DNA of 25,944 nucleotides, from the NCBI GenBank assembly GCA_018985225.1, contig JADGIF010000054.1, positions 1 through 25,944 on the forward strand. Reading direction: 5' to 3'. Position 1 is the first letter of the stretch; each line of letters begins with the position of its first letter. Position numbers and translations under genes: made by a program. Shown here piece after piece: positions 1 to 8,648 of the stretch. The notes below the pieces were generated by a model, which saw nothing but the letters and a program-made list of their open reading frames with translations, did not search any database and was not told the DNA's origin. Origin of the DNA: Amoeboradix gromovi (taxonomy: Eukaryota; Sanchytriomycota; Sanchytriomycetes; Sanchytriales; Sanchytriaceae).

Positions 1-228
1 GATGTACAGAAATACTTGTCATTGATGAGTACTGAGGACATTGCATTTTGTTCCATTCGTAATATCCAGAAAAGAAGAGCATTATATACAAAAAGAAATT
101 TACTCTCGATAGATGGTTTATTCAATGAAATTCATTATCTGTTGCTGTTTAAAATTTTACGAAATAAAAAAGGAATCAAAGTTGGCATCCATAAGTGCTA
201 CCTGGCTATCCTAATTATACTTTGGTAG
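1..228 (+). CDS. 3' end of an unidentified reading frame, cut by the window edge
   Basis: The first forward frame is open from base 1 to a TAG at 226-228, giving 75 residues with no clear start inside the window (an ATG lies at 25). The peptide is basic in its first half (QKRRALYTKR) and ends in a hydrophobic stretch (CYLAILIILW). I do not recognise a family. It may be the carboxy end of a gene lying to the left, or a chance open stretch in non-coding DNA. Bases 229-467 after it hold nothing I can name. Confidence 0.3.
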   Translation, partial: DVQKYLSLMSTEDIAFCSIRNIQKRRALYTKRNLLSIDGLFNEIHYLLLFKILRNKKGIKVGIHKCYLAILIILW

Positions 229-467
229 TCAGGACACCTACCCATTTCTAAGAAGTTTTTACTGACAACGAACCAAATCGTTCCAACTGTTGAATTTATG
301 CTAGAAAACCATGACCAAACCAGGTTGCAGTGATTAAAATGGCCTAACCATTATTTAATCTGAGCTCCGGTTTACTGTATATGATCTACCTCTTTACAAA
401 CTAGATTATTTAATTTTTATAGTGAGTGTGCCAAAGAGGATAAAACATTTCAATTTCTAGTCTTTCA

Positions 468-1007
468 ATGAACGAGTTAAAGAATAGACTTGAAAAGGAT
501 ATTAAAACGAGTAACATAAAAGATGTCAGTTTAGCAACTCGCAATGGTACTAGTAGTATTGGGATCCAAGTTGAGTCATCAAACATTGCTTTTCAATGTA
601 GCATATGTTTTGAACTTGCTTATTCTCCTGTAGTTACCAAGTGTGGCCATTTGTACTGCTTTAAATGCATAAAATCGTGGTTTGATATAAATTATAAACT
701 TACGTGTCCTGTGTGCAAAGTCAATAGCGGATTTAATCAACTTATTCCCATTTATACCAACTTTGATGAGAAGCACGATTTTGACAGCAAACTTCCAGAA
801 ATACCACAAGAGGAATATAATCATAGAAATAGACCCAATAGAAACCCATTTCAACACTTTAATCCATTCTCAGGCTACATGAACAATGCAGATCATGATT
901 TCGTCTTTTATTTCAACGGGATTCCGGTACATACCAGCTCTAGAGGTGGCCTATTACTACTTTGGGGTGTAGTCATATTATTTTTTGTTATTGCCCTGCC
1001 ATTTTAA
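468..1007 (+). CDS. Tail-anchored RING-HC E3 ubiquitin ligase, RNF5/RNF185-like
   Basis: A 179-residue protein starting at the first ATG. A C3HC4 RING finger spans about residues 44-83 (C44, C47, C59, H61, C64, C67, C80, C83, in the context FQCSICFEL and CPVC). A hydrophobic segment at residues 160-179 ends the protein, so it should be anchored by its tail with the RING in the cytosol. Size, an early RING and an extreme C-terminal membrane segment match the RNF5/RNF185 family, which ubiquitinates substrates of ER-associated degradation; human RNF5 is nearly the same length. Family ligases use the RING to recruit a charged E2. The gene lies 66 bp before the 5-oxoprolinase gene on the same strand. 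The RING call is firm; the exact orthology is an inference from layout. Confidence 0.85.
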   Translation: MNELKNRLEKDIKTSNIKDVSLATRNGTSSIGIQVESSNIAFQCSICFELAYSPVVTKCGHLYCFKCIKSWFDINYKLTCPVCKVNSGFNQLIPIYTNFDEKHDFDSKLPEIPQEEYNHRNRPNRNPFQHFNPFSGYMNNADHDFVFYFNGIPVHTSSRGGLLLLWGVVILFFVIALPF

Positions 1008-1073
1008 GTTGCTCACTGCGCATTAGATATTTATATTTAATTAATAAATTATTTTTGCAATATTTCTTGAAAC

Positions 1074-4000
1074 ATGGCAACACAATCTAAAATTGACATC
1101 TTCATTGATAGAGGTGGTACATTTACCGACTGTGTTTACAGTCAGCATAATAGGCTGCATAAGTTTAAGACTCCTTCTTCAGATTCCAGTATAGCCGAAT
1201 GTTTGCTTACCACTTCAAAGTCAACGGGTAAAGTTCCTCTCGATTTATTTAACAGAATAGTTGTGTCTAGCACATTGGCCACTAACACGCTGTTGGAAGA
1301 GTCGGGACCGCCAGTAGCTCTCTTTGTCACGAAGGGCTTTAAAAACGTACTTGACATTGGGGATCAAAGAAGACCAGAAATATTTAATTTTAACATTCCA
1401 AACAAAAAGATTCTTTACAGCCATGTTTTCGAGATTGATGAGCGCATCACTCTTGTAAACAGCAAATTTTCCAACATCCCAATTCAAAGTGAATTTGAAT
1501 CTCCAATAACTTCAGGAAACATCAGTTCTATCATGAAGCAGCTAAAAGAGTTAAATATTCGTCACGTAGCATTGTCACTAGTGCACTCAGTTATCCAGCC
1601 TAAGCACGAGCTACAAATTATGTCTGTCTTATCAAGCAACAATTTTGAAGTGTACTCTTCCCATATTTACCCTATCAGAAATTATCTAAATCGCACTTTA
1701 ATTACAGTTCTAGATGCTTATTTAACACCGGTAGTCCAAAATGCTCTGGATTCGCTGTACAGCCAATTTGACGATCCTATAAAGGCCAAGAATAAAATAT
1801 TTATGATGACCTCCACGGGTGTCGTCAAATTGGCAAAGATGACTACTGGTACTGACGCCTTACTTAGTGGGCCAGCTGGTGGGATGGTTAGCCTACAGTC
1901 TCTCTATTCCTGTACCGCCAAAATCCCATTAATTGGTTTAGATATTGGTGGTACTTCTACTGATCTAAGCAGATATGGTGGGTCTAAAATAGAACGATCT
2001 TTGGAATACAAACATGGAGATTTACTCATATCTTTGCCATTTGTAGATATTACTACTCTAAGTGCTGGAGGGGGTTCCATCTGTAAATTCAAGAATGGCT
2101 TATTACAAGTAGGTCCATCAAGCGTAGGTAGCTACCCAGGTCCATTGATGTATGACAGAAATGGTGCTGATGTCAGTATATCAGATTGTAATGCTGTTCT
2201 AGGGTACCTACAACCAGGGTGCTTTCCAAAGTTGTTTGGGCACGACAGCAATCAACCTTTAAACATAAACGCATCAGTGAAAGGACTAGAATTACTAACT
2301 GATCAAATAAATTCATTCTACTCCACTGATCAATCCATATTTGAAGTTGCAAATGGATTCTTATCGATTGCGTGTCATTTAATGGCAAGTAAAATCAAAT
2401 CTATTACTCAATACAAAGGATATGCAACCAGAGACCATATTCTAGACAGTTTTGGAGGTGCTGGTAGTCAGTTAGTCTGCCTTTTAGCTGATTTGTTGGA
2501 TATTGAGACAATTTTGATTCATGAGTTCAGTAGTGTACAATCGGCTTATGGCATAAGCCAGGGTGACATAATGGTAGATAATGCTATTAGCACAGATTTG
2601 ACTATCAGCAGCACCAATGAGATCGTTGAAATTGTAAACAAGCTCAAAATTAAAAATGAAAGGGAGTGCTTGGAAGTCTACAACCAGTCAGGTATACATT
2701 CCGTGTTTTTGAACTGTAGATACATAGGCAGCAATACAGATATAGAAGTGCCATACTTAGATGCCATTGAAACCTTTGAACTTGAGCACACAAAGCTTTT
2801 TGGCTTTAAAATGGATAGAGAAATATCAGTTGTGATGGTCAGGGTAAGAACCGTTATTGAGCAAACTAAGCAGCCGTGCCAACTGTATGATGACTACTTG
2901 GATCATAAAAATAAATTAGAGCTGGCTCCAGAAACTACTCTGTGGCATGAATGTTACTTTGATAAATTAAGAAGGGTCCCATTTTATCAACTGCAAGATT
3001 CTAGAATGAAAAAGGTTAAAGGTCCGTGTGTTTTGTATGATATAAATAGCACAATAGTAGTTTATCCGCAATATACAGCATATGTAGTATGTGATGGATG
3101 TGTGTTGGTTAAAGATGGTAGAGCAAGAGAGAATGCGAATAGTAGTATAGAATTGAGTGTATTTAGCAACAGATTCATGGCTATTGCGGAGGAAATGGGA
3201 CAAGTTTTACAGAAAACGGCTGTAAGTGTAAACATCAAAGAAAGATTAGATTTCAGTTGCGCATTGTTTAATGAGCAAGGGGATTTAATAAGTAATGCAC
3301 CACACATACCGGTGCATTTGGGAAGTATGTCGATATGTGTGAAAGAAGCCATAATAAATAGGCATGAAATGCTCCCAAATCAGGTCTATTGCACCAATGA
3401 TCCCGCTCTGGGTGGAAGCCATCTACCAGACATAACAGTTGTTACTCCTATCTTTTACAATGACAGACTTGTAGGATTTACGGCTTCAAGAGCCCACCAT
3501 GCTGATGTGGGAGGGACAACCCCGGGGTCGATGCCTTGTGATTCAAAGTTCCTTGAAGATGAAGGACATGTATTGAAAAGTATACTTATTATAAAAGATG
3601 GGGAGTTTTTATTAGAAAACCTGCAGGGCTTGCTTAAACAGTCTAGAAATCCAAATGACAATGTCAGTGATTTAAAAGCTCAAGTAGCTGCCAATAACAG
3701 AGGAATACAGCTGGTAATGGAACTTATAGGCCAATCAGGCTTAGATAAGATGCACCAGTATATGGATTTGATCATAAAGAATGCTCAATCAGCAGTACAA
3801 AGATTCTTAAATAAAGTAGAGAAAAAACTGGGAAACAGATTGCATGCAATAGACTACATGGATGATGGAAGCGCTATAGAGCTAACTGTTGCTATTAATA
3901 AATCAAATGCTGTTTTTGATTTCACAAATACTGCCACACAAGGATATCATAACTTGAATGCGCCAGTAGCCATAGTGAATAGTGCAGTACTTTACTGTAT

Positions 4001-4706
4001 AAGATGTTTGATAGACGAGCCAATTCCTCTAAATGAGGGATGCTTAAAACCAATCACGCTGATACTACCCGAAAACTGTCTGATAAACCCAAATTTCAAA
4101 GTAAAACATCCACCAGCATGTGTTGGTGGCAATGTTATGACCTCACAAAGAGTGGTAGATGTAATATTTAAGGCTTTTGAAGCCTGTGCTGCTAGCCAAG
4201 GATGCTGCAACAATCTGACATTTGGTATTCAAAGTGGCGAAGGTCACTTTGGATTTTACGAAACTATTTGCGGTGGCGCAGGAGCTAGCGAAATACAAAA
4301 TGGGAAAGACGCAGTGCATACGCATATGACGAACACGAAAATCACCGATGTGGAAGTTCTAGAAAGTAGATATCCGGTGGTATTGCACAGGTTTGAAATA
4401 AGAGAAAATAGTGGCGGAAAAGGAAAAAATACCGGCGGTGACGGAGTCATAAGAAATATTGAATTTTGTAAAGATAACGTCAAGGTAAACATTTTAAGCG
4501 AAAGAAGAAGTTTAGCACCATATGGTCTAAATGGAGGATTGGAAGGAATGAGAGGGAAGAACACATGGATACATCAAGGTATTGAGTTGCAATTAGGAGG
4601 GAAGAATACATTTGTAGCAACTAAGCATGATCAGATAATAATTGAGACTCGTAAATTAAAAATTAATCTAGCTGGTGGTGGTGGATGGGGAAGTTACGTC
4701 GAATAA
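1074..4706 (+). CDS. OXP1: 5-oxoprolinase (ATP-hydrolysing), HyuA-HyuB fusion
   Basis: A 1210-residue cytosolic enzyme that hydrolyses 5-oxo-L-proline to L-glutamate with ATP in the gamma-glutamyl (glutathione) cycle. The N-terminal half is hydantoinase A-like, with the nucleotide-binding motifs DRGGTFTD (residues 13-20) and LDIGGTSTDLS near residue 290. The C-terminal half, from about residue 690, is hydantoinase B-like, with blocks such as ERLDFSCALF, HIPVHLGSM, NDPALGGSHLPD and HHADVGGTTPGSMP. The single-chain A-B arrangement is usual for eukaryotes; the length is slightly below the roughly 1290 residues of animal and yeast proteins. No intron or break is seen. The stop codon lies inside the palindrome AATAAATTTATT, 11 bp from the stop of the converging HEM4 gene. 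Confidence 0.95.
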   Translation: MATQSKIDIFIDRGGTFTDCVYSQHNRLHKFKTPSSDSSIAECLLTTSKSTGKVPLDLFNRIVVSSTLATNTLLEESGPPVALFVTKGFKNVLDIGDQRRPEIFNFNIPNKKILYSHVFEIDERITLVNSKFSNIPIQSEFESPITSGNISSIMKQLKELNIRHVALSLVHSVIQPKHELQIMSVLSSNNFEVYSSHIYPIRNYLNRTLITVLDAYLTPVVQNALDSLYSQFDDPIKAKNKIFMMTSTGVVKLAKMTTGTDALLSGPAGGMVSLQSLYSCTAKIPLIGLDIGGTSTDLSRYGGSKIERSLEYKHGDLLISLPFVDITTLSAGGGSICKFKNGLLQVGPSSVGSYPGPLMYDRNGADVSISDCNAVLGYLQPGCFPKLFGHDSNQPLNINASVKGLELLTDQINSFYSTDQSIFEVANGFLSIACHLMASKIKSITQYKGYATRDHILDSFGGAGSQLVCLLADLLDIETILIHEFSSVQSAYGISQGDIMVDNAISTDLTISSTNEIVEIVNKLKIKNERECLEVYNQSGIHSVFLNCRYIGSNTDIEVPYLDAIETFELEHTKLFGFKMDREISVVMVRVRTVIEQTKQPCQLYDDYLDHKNKLELAPETTLWHECYFDKLRRVPFYQLQDSRMKKVKGPCVLYDINSTIVVYPQYTAYVVCDGCVLVKDGRARENANSSIELSVFSNRFMAIAEEMGQVLQKTAVSVNIKERLDFSCALFNEQGDLISNAPHIPVHLGSMSICVKEAIINRHEMLPNQVYCTNDPALGGSHLPDITVVTPIFYNDRLVGFTASRAHHADVGGTTPGSMPCDSKFLEDEGHVLKSILIIKDGEFLLENLQGLLKQSRNPNDNVSDLKAQVAANNRGIQLVMELIGQSGLDKMHQYMDLIIKNAQSAVQRFLNKVEKKLGNRLHAIDYMDDGSAIELTVAINKSNAVFDFTNTATQGYHNLNAPVAIVNSAVLYCIRCLIDEPIPLNEGCLKPITLILPENCLINPNFKVKHPPACVGGNVMTSQRVVDVIFKAFEACAASQGCCNNLTFGIQSGEGHFGFYETICGGAGASEIQNGKDAVHTHMTNTKITDVEVLESRYPVVLHRFEIRENSGGKGKNTGGDGVIRNIEFCKDNVKVNILSERRSLAPYGLNGGLEGMRGKNTWIHQGIELQLGGKNTFVATKHDQIIIETRKLKINLAGGGGWGSYVE

Positions 4707-4713
4707 ATTTATT
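4702..4713. terminator. Palindromic bidirectional poly(A) signal, OXP1/HEM4 junction
   Basis: AATAAATTTATT is its own reverse complement, so it offers AATAAA to both strands. It overlaps the OXP1 stop codon (4704-4706) and lies just beyond the HEM4 stop (4718-4720 on the minus strand). Two further copies sit at the other two tightest convergent junctions. The role as a cleavage/polyadenylation signal is inferred from the sequence. Confidence 0.55.
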
Positions 4714-4717
4714 ATTT

Positions 4718-5380
4718 TTAAATTTTCAGCAGATCTAGGATTGCTTCTGGATTTGGATCAGCAGCGATGTAAACGGGGCAGTTCATAGATACAGCACTTC
4801 TGGTAGTAGGGCCAATACATATAACTGACTTCCACAGCTTATTTCTAGGAATGCGTCTAGCCATCTCTGGGGAGAAGACAATTAGCTGGGTAAATTCTGG
4901 AACATATCTGTTGAAGTAGTCAGAATCGATAATAAATTTTACAGAATACGTTGGACAAATTACATGTTTGAACTCTTGTAAAAACTGAGGTATTGCCTCA
5001 TGATATTTGTCTCCAGTTAAAAAGAGCACGGGCTCCTTGACTACCAACCTTGAACCCTTTATCTTTTGAATTAGGTCAGAAGCATTTTTACCAACCAAGG
5101 AAGGCATCCTACCAAAGCAATCGTTGAAGTACTGGCTAGTTTGAGGGCCAACTATGAAGACATCTGTTCTTTCATTTATAGAGTTGACATGATGATGCAA
5201 CAGTGCTTTAATAGCATTCTGTGATGATATAAAAATAGTTTTGCTGTCTAATAGTGATGTGTCAAAAACTTGCTCAAATTGTATTTTATAAGTTGGAACG
5301 AATTCGGGATTAAATTTCTTTAGTATTTGCTGATAGTTTAAATCAAAATCTTTCAGAAGAACAGTGCGCAATTGTGACAT
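4718..5380 (-). CDS. HEM4: Uroporphyrinogen-III synthase
   Basis: A 220-residue enzyme that closes and inverts ring D of hydroxymethylbilane to give uroporphyrinogen III in heme synthesis. Family marks seen: N-terminal strand VLLKDFD, the block FISSQNAIKALL after the first third, LFLTGDK in the middle, VICIGPTTRSAV and the C-terminal ADPNPEAILDLL. The length fits the family (about 220-270). The frame can be extended upstream to 5482 through a TTG or to an ATG at 5473, but the family's N-terminus begins only a few residues before the VLLKDFD strand, so the ATG at 5378-5380 is preferred. That start overlaps the start of a divergent gene. The gene converges with OXP1, 11 bp apart. Confidence 0.88.
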   Translation of the reverse strand: MSQLRTVLLKDFDLNYQQILKKFNPEFVPTYKIQFEQVFDTSLLDSKTIFISSQNAIKALLHHHVNSINERTDVFIVGPQTSQYFNDCFGRMPSLVGKNASDLIQKIKGSRLVVKEPVLFLTGDKYHEAIPQFLQEFKHVICPTYSVKFIIDSDYFNRYVPEFTQLIVFSPEMARRIPRNKLWKSVICIGPTTRSAVSMNCPVYIAADPNPEAILDLLKI

Positions 5381-5684
5381 GGAGTATGTCGGATTTTTCC
5401 CTAGACTGAATAAAATCCACGATCCCATTACAGCAACAGATATATGTGGATTTAATGCATGTATGGAGAACATAGATAGCAACAGTATTTTGTGCTGCGG
5501 ACAAGATTTGCCACAGATATTACGAATTCCAATTTTGCATAGAGCCGCTGTGGTAAAGTCAAAGGTATTAGAAGTTCCTTCGGATGACGTGTTTTTGGTA
5601 AATGATAAAAACTCTTATTTGAACGAATTAGCTGATTTTATTTCGCTGACACCCAGCTACAAACCTCGAAAATCAAAAAATTAA
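5379..5684 (+). CDS. Orphan protein, 101 residues, divergent from and overlapping HEM4
   Basis: An open frame from the ATG at 5379 to a TAA at 5682-5684. I recognise no family. It is soluble in character, with two cysteines together (CCGQDLPQ) and a lysine-rich end (KPRKSKN). It fills the whole gap between HEM4 and the SNO gene; without it that gap of about 300 bp would be unusually large among these neighbours, which supports it weakly. An internal ATG at 5463 would give 73 residues and remove the overlap with HEM4. The 23-bp spacer to SNO contains TTTATT, an AATAAA for the minus strand. Confidence 0.5.
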   Translation: MEYVGFFPRLNKIHDPITATDICGFNACMENIDSNSILCCGQDLPQILRIPILHRAAVVKSKVLEVPSDDVFLVNDKNSYLNELADFISLTPSYKPRKSKN

Positions 5685-5707
5685 GTTTATTTATCATTCG
5701 CAGTAAA

Positions 5708-6394
5708 TTAATTGTATCTTTTGTTTCTAACCATTTCAATAAAATGCGAATGCCACAATGTACAATTTGATAATTCTGGATGAAATGCTGTTGCAAGCCA
5801 ATGCTTTTGCTGAACTGCTATAACACAAGAATTTTCCTTTAGTATATGACCGTCAAACTTCCTATATGATTCCACTACTTCTTTACTTAATTGGCTAATA
5901 ACATGCACTTCTGCAGATAGTATTTTTTCAACAATTGGTGCCCTAATGAAGTATGCAAAAAACGGTTTTGGACTTTCGTTTATGTGCAGCTTTGCTTCCA
6001 TATGCAATCCAAATGAGGCTATCTGTGACCCAAAAAAGTTTCTATCCACAGCTATATCCATGCACATCAATGTCGATTGACCTTGTTTTTTTTGATGATC
6101 TACTTGTTTTGCGAGCAGTATCATACCAGCGCATGTCCCATACACAGGTCTTTTATTTGCAAATTCAACTAAATCTTCCCACAGTCCACATCTTTGAGCT
6201 ATCAATGTGATTGCTGTAGATTCACCTCCTGGAATAATTAGCCCATCACTCTTCCACAATGCTTTCTTGTCTTTCACCTGATGAGTGCTTATACCCAATG
6301 ATTTTAAAATATTCATATGTTCCTCGAACGCACCTTGAAGTGATAAAACGCCAATTGTAATATCGCTATTTACAGGCGATGTAATTTGAGACAT
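5708..6394 (-). CDS. SNO1: Pyridoxal 5'-phosphate synthase glutaminase subunit (SNO/PdxT)
   Basis: A 228-residue class I glutamine amidotransferase that releases ammonia from glutamine for the SNZ/PdxS synthase, making pyridoxal phosphate from ribose 5-phosphate and glyceraldehyde 3-phosphate. Seen: N-terminal IGVLSLQGAFEEH, PGGEST (residues 55-60), nucleophile elbow YGTCAGM with catalytic C88, and H205 and E207 in FHPELS, completing the triad. The partner gene (SNZ) is not in the window. The frame extends to a GTG at 6442 but the first ATG is 6394, 12 residues before the conserved first strand, as is usual in the family. Length is normal (190-240). Its presence indicates vitamin B6 synthesis by the DXP-independent route. 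Confidence 0.93.
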   Translation of the reverse strand: MSQITSPVNSDITIGVLSLQGAFEEHMNILKSLGISTHQVKDKKALWKSDGLIIPGGESTAITLIAQRCGLWEDLVEFANKRPVYGTCAGMILLAKQVDHQKKQGQSTLMCMDIAVDRNFFGSQIASFGLHMEAKLHINESPKPFFAYFIRAPIVEKILSAEVHVISQLSKEVVESYRKFDGHILKENSCVIAVQQKHWLATAFHPELSNCTLWHSHFIEMVRNKRYN

Positions 6395-6751
6395 GCAATC
6401 AGAAGTTGACCCCTTCTCTCTAGATAGTTCAGTGGTGTACACAATGGATACTCTGAAGGGGCTGCTGCTTTAAAGCTAATTTTTGCCATTCAGTCTCTTC
6501 ATAAAAGATGCAGTATCTCATTAAAATAGCCTGTGAGCGTAGTCATCACCCCATAAACGTCTCTTGGCACCTTTCCCCGAATGAAAGCCATCAAGACGTT
6601 CTGCTTTATGGAATAACGACTTTTCTATACAAACTGATTTACTTGTTTAATTGGCTTTGCTTAAAAGAAGGTTCCACCACTGTCGCATTGTACATCGCAT
6701 ATATTGAACTATTCCAGTTTTTTAAATTTTCATCTCCAGTTGTCTTGCAAT
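6395..6751. other. Divergent intergenic region between SNO and the USP gene
   Basis: About 360 bp separating two divergently transcribed genes, so it should hold both promoters. The forward open stretch within it has no family features and overlaps the USP start in another frame, so I do not call it. No tRNA-like fold, repeat or clear TATA box is seen. Confidence 0.4.
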
Positions 6752-8628
6752 ATGCAAAATGAAAAGAAGCTACCAGTTGGTCTCAACAATCTAGGAAATA
6801 CATGTTTTATGAATAGCGCACTGCAATGTCTGATTAGTAGCGATTTGTTTATACATGGCTATCTAGTTCATCATTTTTACAGGAATGAAAATTCGTCAAA
6901 AACTAAAAAAATCAAAAGAGTAGATTTGTTAGATGCTTTGGCCGAGTTTGCAAGTACAAAGTCCAATTCTTTTTCTCCATCAACAATCAAATCTCTCTTA
7001 GCTAACAGAAACCCTCTATTTCGTGGATATGGTCAGCAAGATACTCATGAATTGCTAATCTTCCTTCTCGACGAACTTCATGAAGAATCCAATTTTATTC
7101 TAAAGGACCCTGTTCCTATTCATATTGATGAGAATGATCAGAATCCAGATCCTAGAATAGTTTGGCAAAAGTACAAGCAGAGATTTGATTCGCCCATTAT
7201 TGATCTATTCAGTGGACAATACAAAGGCACTGTTCAGTGCCAAACCTGTAATCATATTTCCAACACCTACGATCCTTTTCAGTTTGTTAGTGTACCTATT
7301 CCGTCGTCTTTAAACATCCTCGTATTTCATGATCAAATTTATGAAGTTAAAATAGCGTTGAGTGAAACAGTCGGCAGCCTAAAAACTAAACTGCTGGAAA
7401 AGTTCAATGTTGAGTTTGTAGTTTGGGATCTTTGGAATCACCGCTTATATAAGGAGAGACCGGACTCGGATTCTCTCGAGCAAGATTTTATTGCTTATCC
7501 GAAAGTTAATAACCCAATTAAACTAAGATTTACGTGCAAGAATGCGAATCTGCCGTACCCATTATTGTTAAATGGCACTGATGATTTGATGGTATTCAAA
7601 AATAAAATCAAGTCATTAATAAATGCTTACACATTTCTGGGAGACATAGAGTTTTCCGACCCTATAAAAGAAAAAGAAGATGCTTTTTATATTGAGCTAG
7701 ACGAACACTTGGACACGCCCAACATTCTTAAAAAGACTACTTTAGATTTGATTGAATCCATTGACTCCAATTTTAAGAATTTTCAGGAAATAGCCGATAA
7801 AAGAAAGAACACTTTAAACCACTCTCATTACACGCTGGAAGATTGCTTGTTATACTTTCTAGAACCCGAAGAGATGAAAGAACAGCAAAACTTATACAAA
7901 TGCCCCATTTGTTCTGATTTCAGGCCAGCGTTAAAGTACACCTTGTTTAATCACATTCCTTCTATATTCTGCTTTCAACTAAAGAGGTTTCAATCGACCA
8001 CTTCAGATTCATATTCGAGGTTGCGTAAAGTTGAGGATTTTATTGACTTTCCATTGGAATTTGACATAAAATCACTGGTAGTGGGTGAGCCGGTAGAAGA
8101 GCCTGTCGATGGCAGTGACTGCAGCGATCCAGACTATTATAAATATGAATTATACGCTGTAGATGTATTTTGTGACTAATTTAGAATCATTACGGTGGAA
8201 TGGGTGGCGGTCATTATACGGCGTATACAAAGCATGATAATATATGGTACGACTGTGATGATAGTCGAGTTACTGCCCTGGGTAACGACCTGACCGCAAA
8301 GGACATAATAAAGTCTAAAAATGCTTATTTGCTGTTTTACAAAAGAAAGAATGCCAATGCTACGGATGTAAAAGAGCATTACAGCAAGTTATTTCCTATG
8401 TTTACAAGCAAAAAAAGGCAGAACATCATTGATAGCGATGATGACTCACTTTACTCACATCACGCAATTAATAGTGAGAATAACAGTGGGATGAATAGCA
8501 AAATGCATAGCACAGTTAACAGTCCGATGATTAGCGACGACGACACTGCGGCATCAATGGGAGCGCCTTTGTCAAAAACGGCTTCGAATATTTCGCAATC
8601 AGGTGAACTAAACATAAACGAGAAGTGA
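6752..8628 (+). CDS. Ubiquitin-specific protease (USP/UBP, peptidase C19), two exons
   Basis: Exon 1 is 6752-8164 and exon 2 is 8185-8628, giving 618 residues. It is a thiol deubiquitinase: Cys box [14 protein letters not shown] with nucleophile C18, QQD box [11 protein letters not shown], two zinc-knuckle CxxC pairs (QCQTC and KCPIC), and His box GGGHYTAY with H481 followed by the acidic catalytic position in WYDCDDSRV. Reading straight on hits a stop at 8177-8179, just before the His box; removing 8165-8184 restores a canonical [14 protein letters not shown] junction. The catalytic core starts almost at residue 1, so there is no DUSP or UBL domain upstream; the closest layout is the UBP12/USP4/15 group with an insertion between the zinc pairs. 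The tail is low-complexity, rich in N, S and D. The TTG at 6704 is not taken as a start. Confidence 0.88.
8165..8184 (+). other. 20-nt spliceosomal intron in the USP gene
   Basis: GTATTTTGTGACTAATTTAG begins with GT, ends with AG and contains the branch-point-like GACTAAT four bases before the end. Its removal shifts exon 2 into frame and rebuilds the conserved V-D-N-H-Y-G-G-M His box exactly. A 26-nt GT-AG alternative starting at 8159 would also keep the frame but would delete two residues (V and D) expected in this motif. Confidence 0.8.
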
Positions 8629-8636
8629 ATAAGTAC

Positions 8637-8648
8637 AATAAATTTATT
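8637..8648. terminator. Palindromic bidirectional poly(A) signal, USP/surface-protein junction
   Basis: A second AATAAATTTATT. It begins 9 bp after the USP stop, and its last bases form part of the TAA stop (8647-8649, minus strand) of the converging gene. Function is inferred from the sequence and position. Confidence 0.55.

Noticed and set aside
5381-5482. HEM4 extended upstream to a TTG or to ATG 5473
   Set aside because: The extra residues precede the family's first strand and are not seen in uroporphyrinogen-III synthases; the nearer ATG fits.
6395-6442. SNO extended to a GTG at 6442
   Set aside because: Non-ATG start, and ATG 6394 already gives the normal family N-terminus.
6508-6762. 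84-codon forward frame upstream of USP
   Set aside because: No family features, overlaps the USP start in another phase and occupies a divergent promoter region.
8160-8200. USP gene as a frameshifted pseudogene
   Set aside because: Removing a 20-nt GT-AG segment restores the conserved His box precisely, and a second gene shows the same kind of break with the same 3' signature.
8451-8560. Tandem repeat in the USP tail (NS-rich, about 4-residue rhythm)
   Set aside because: The rhythm is loose and typical of low-complexity tails; not distinct enough to call a repeat.
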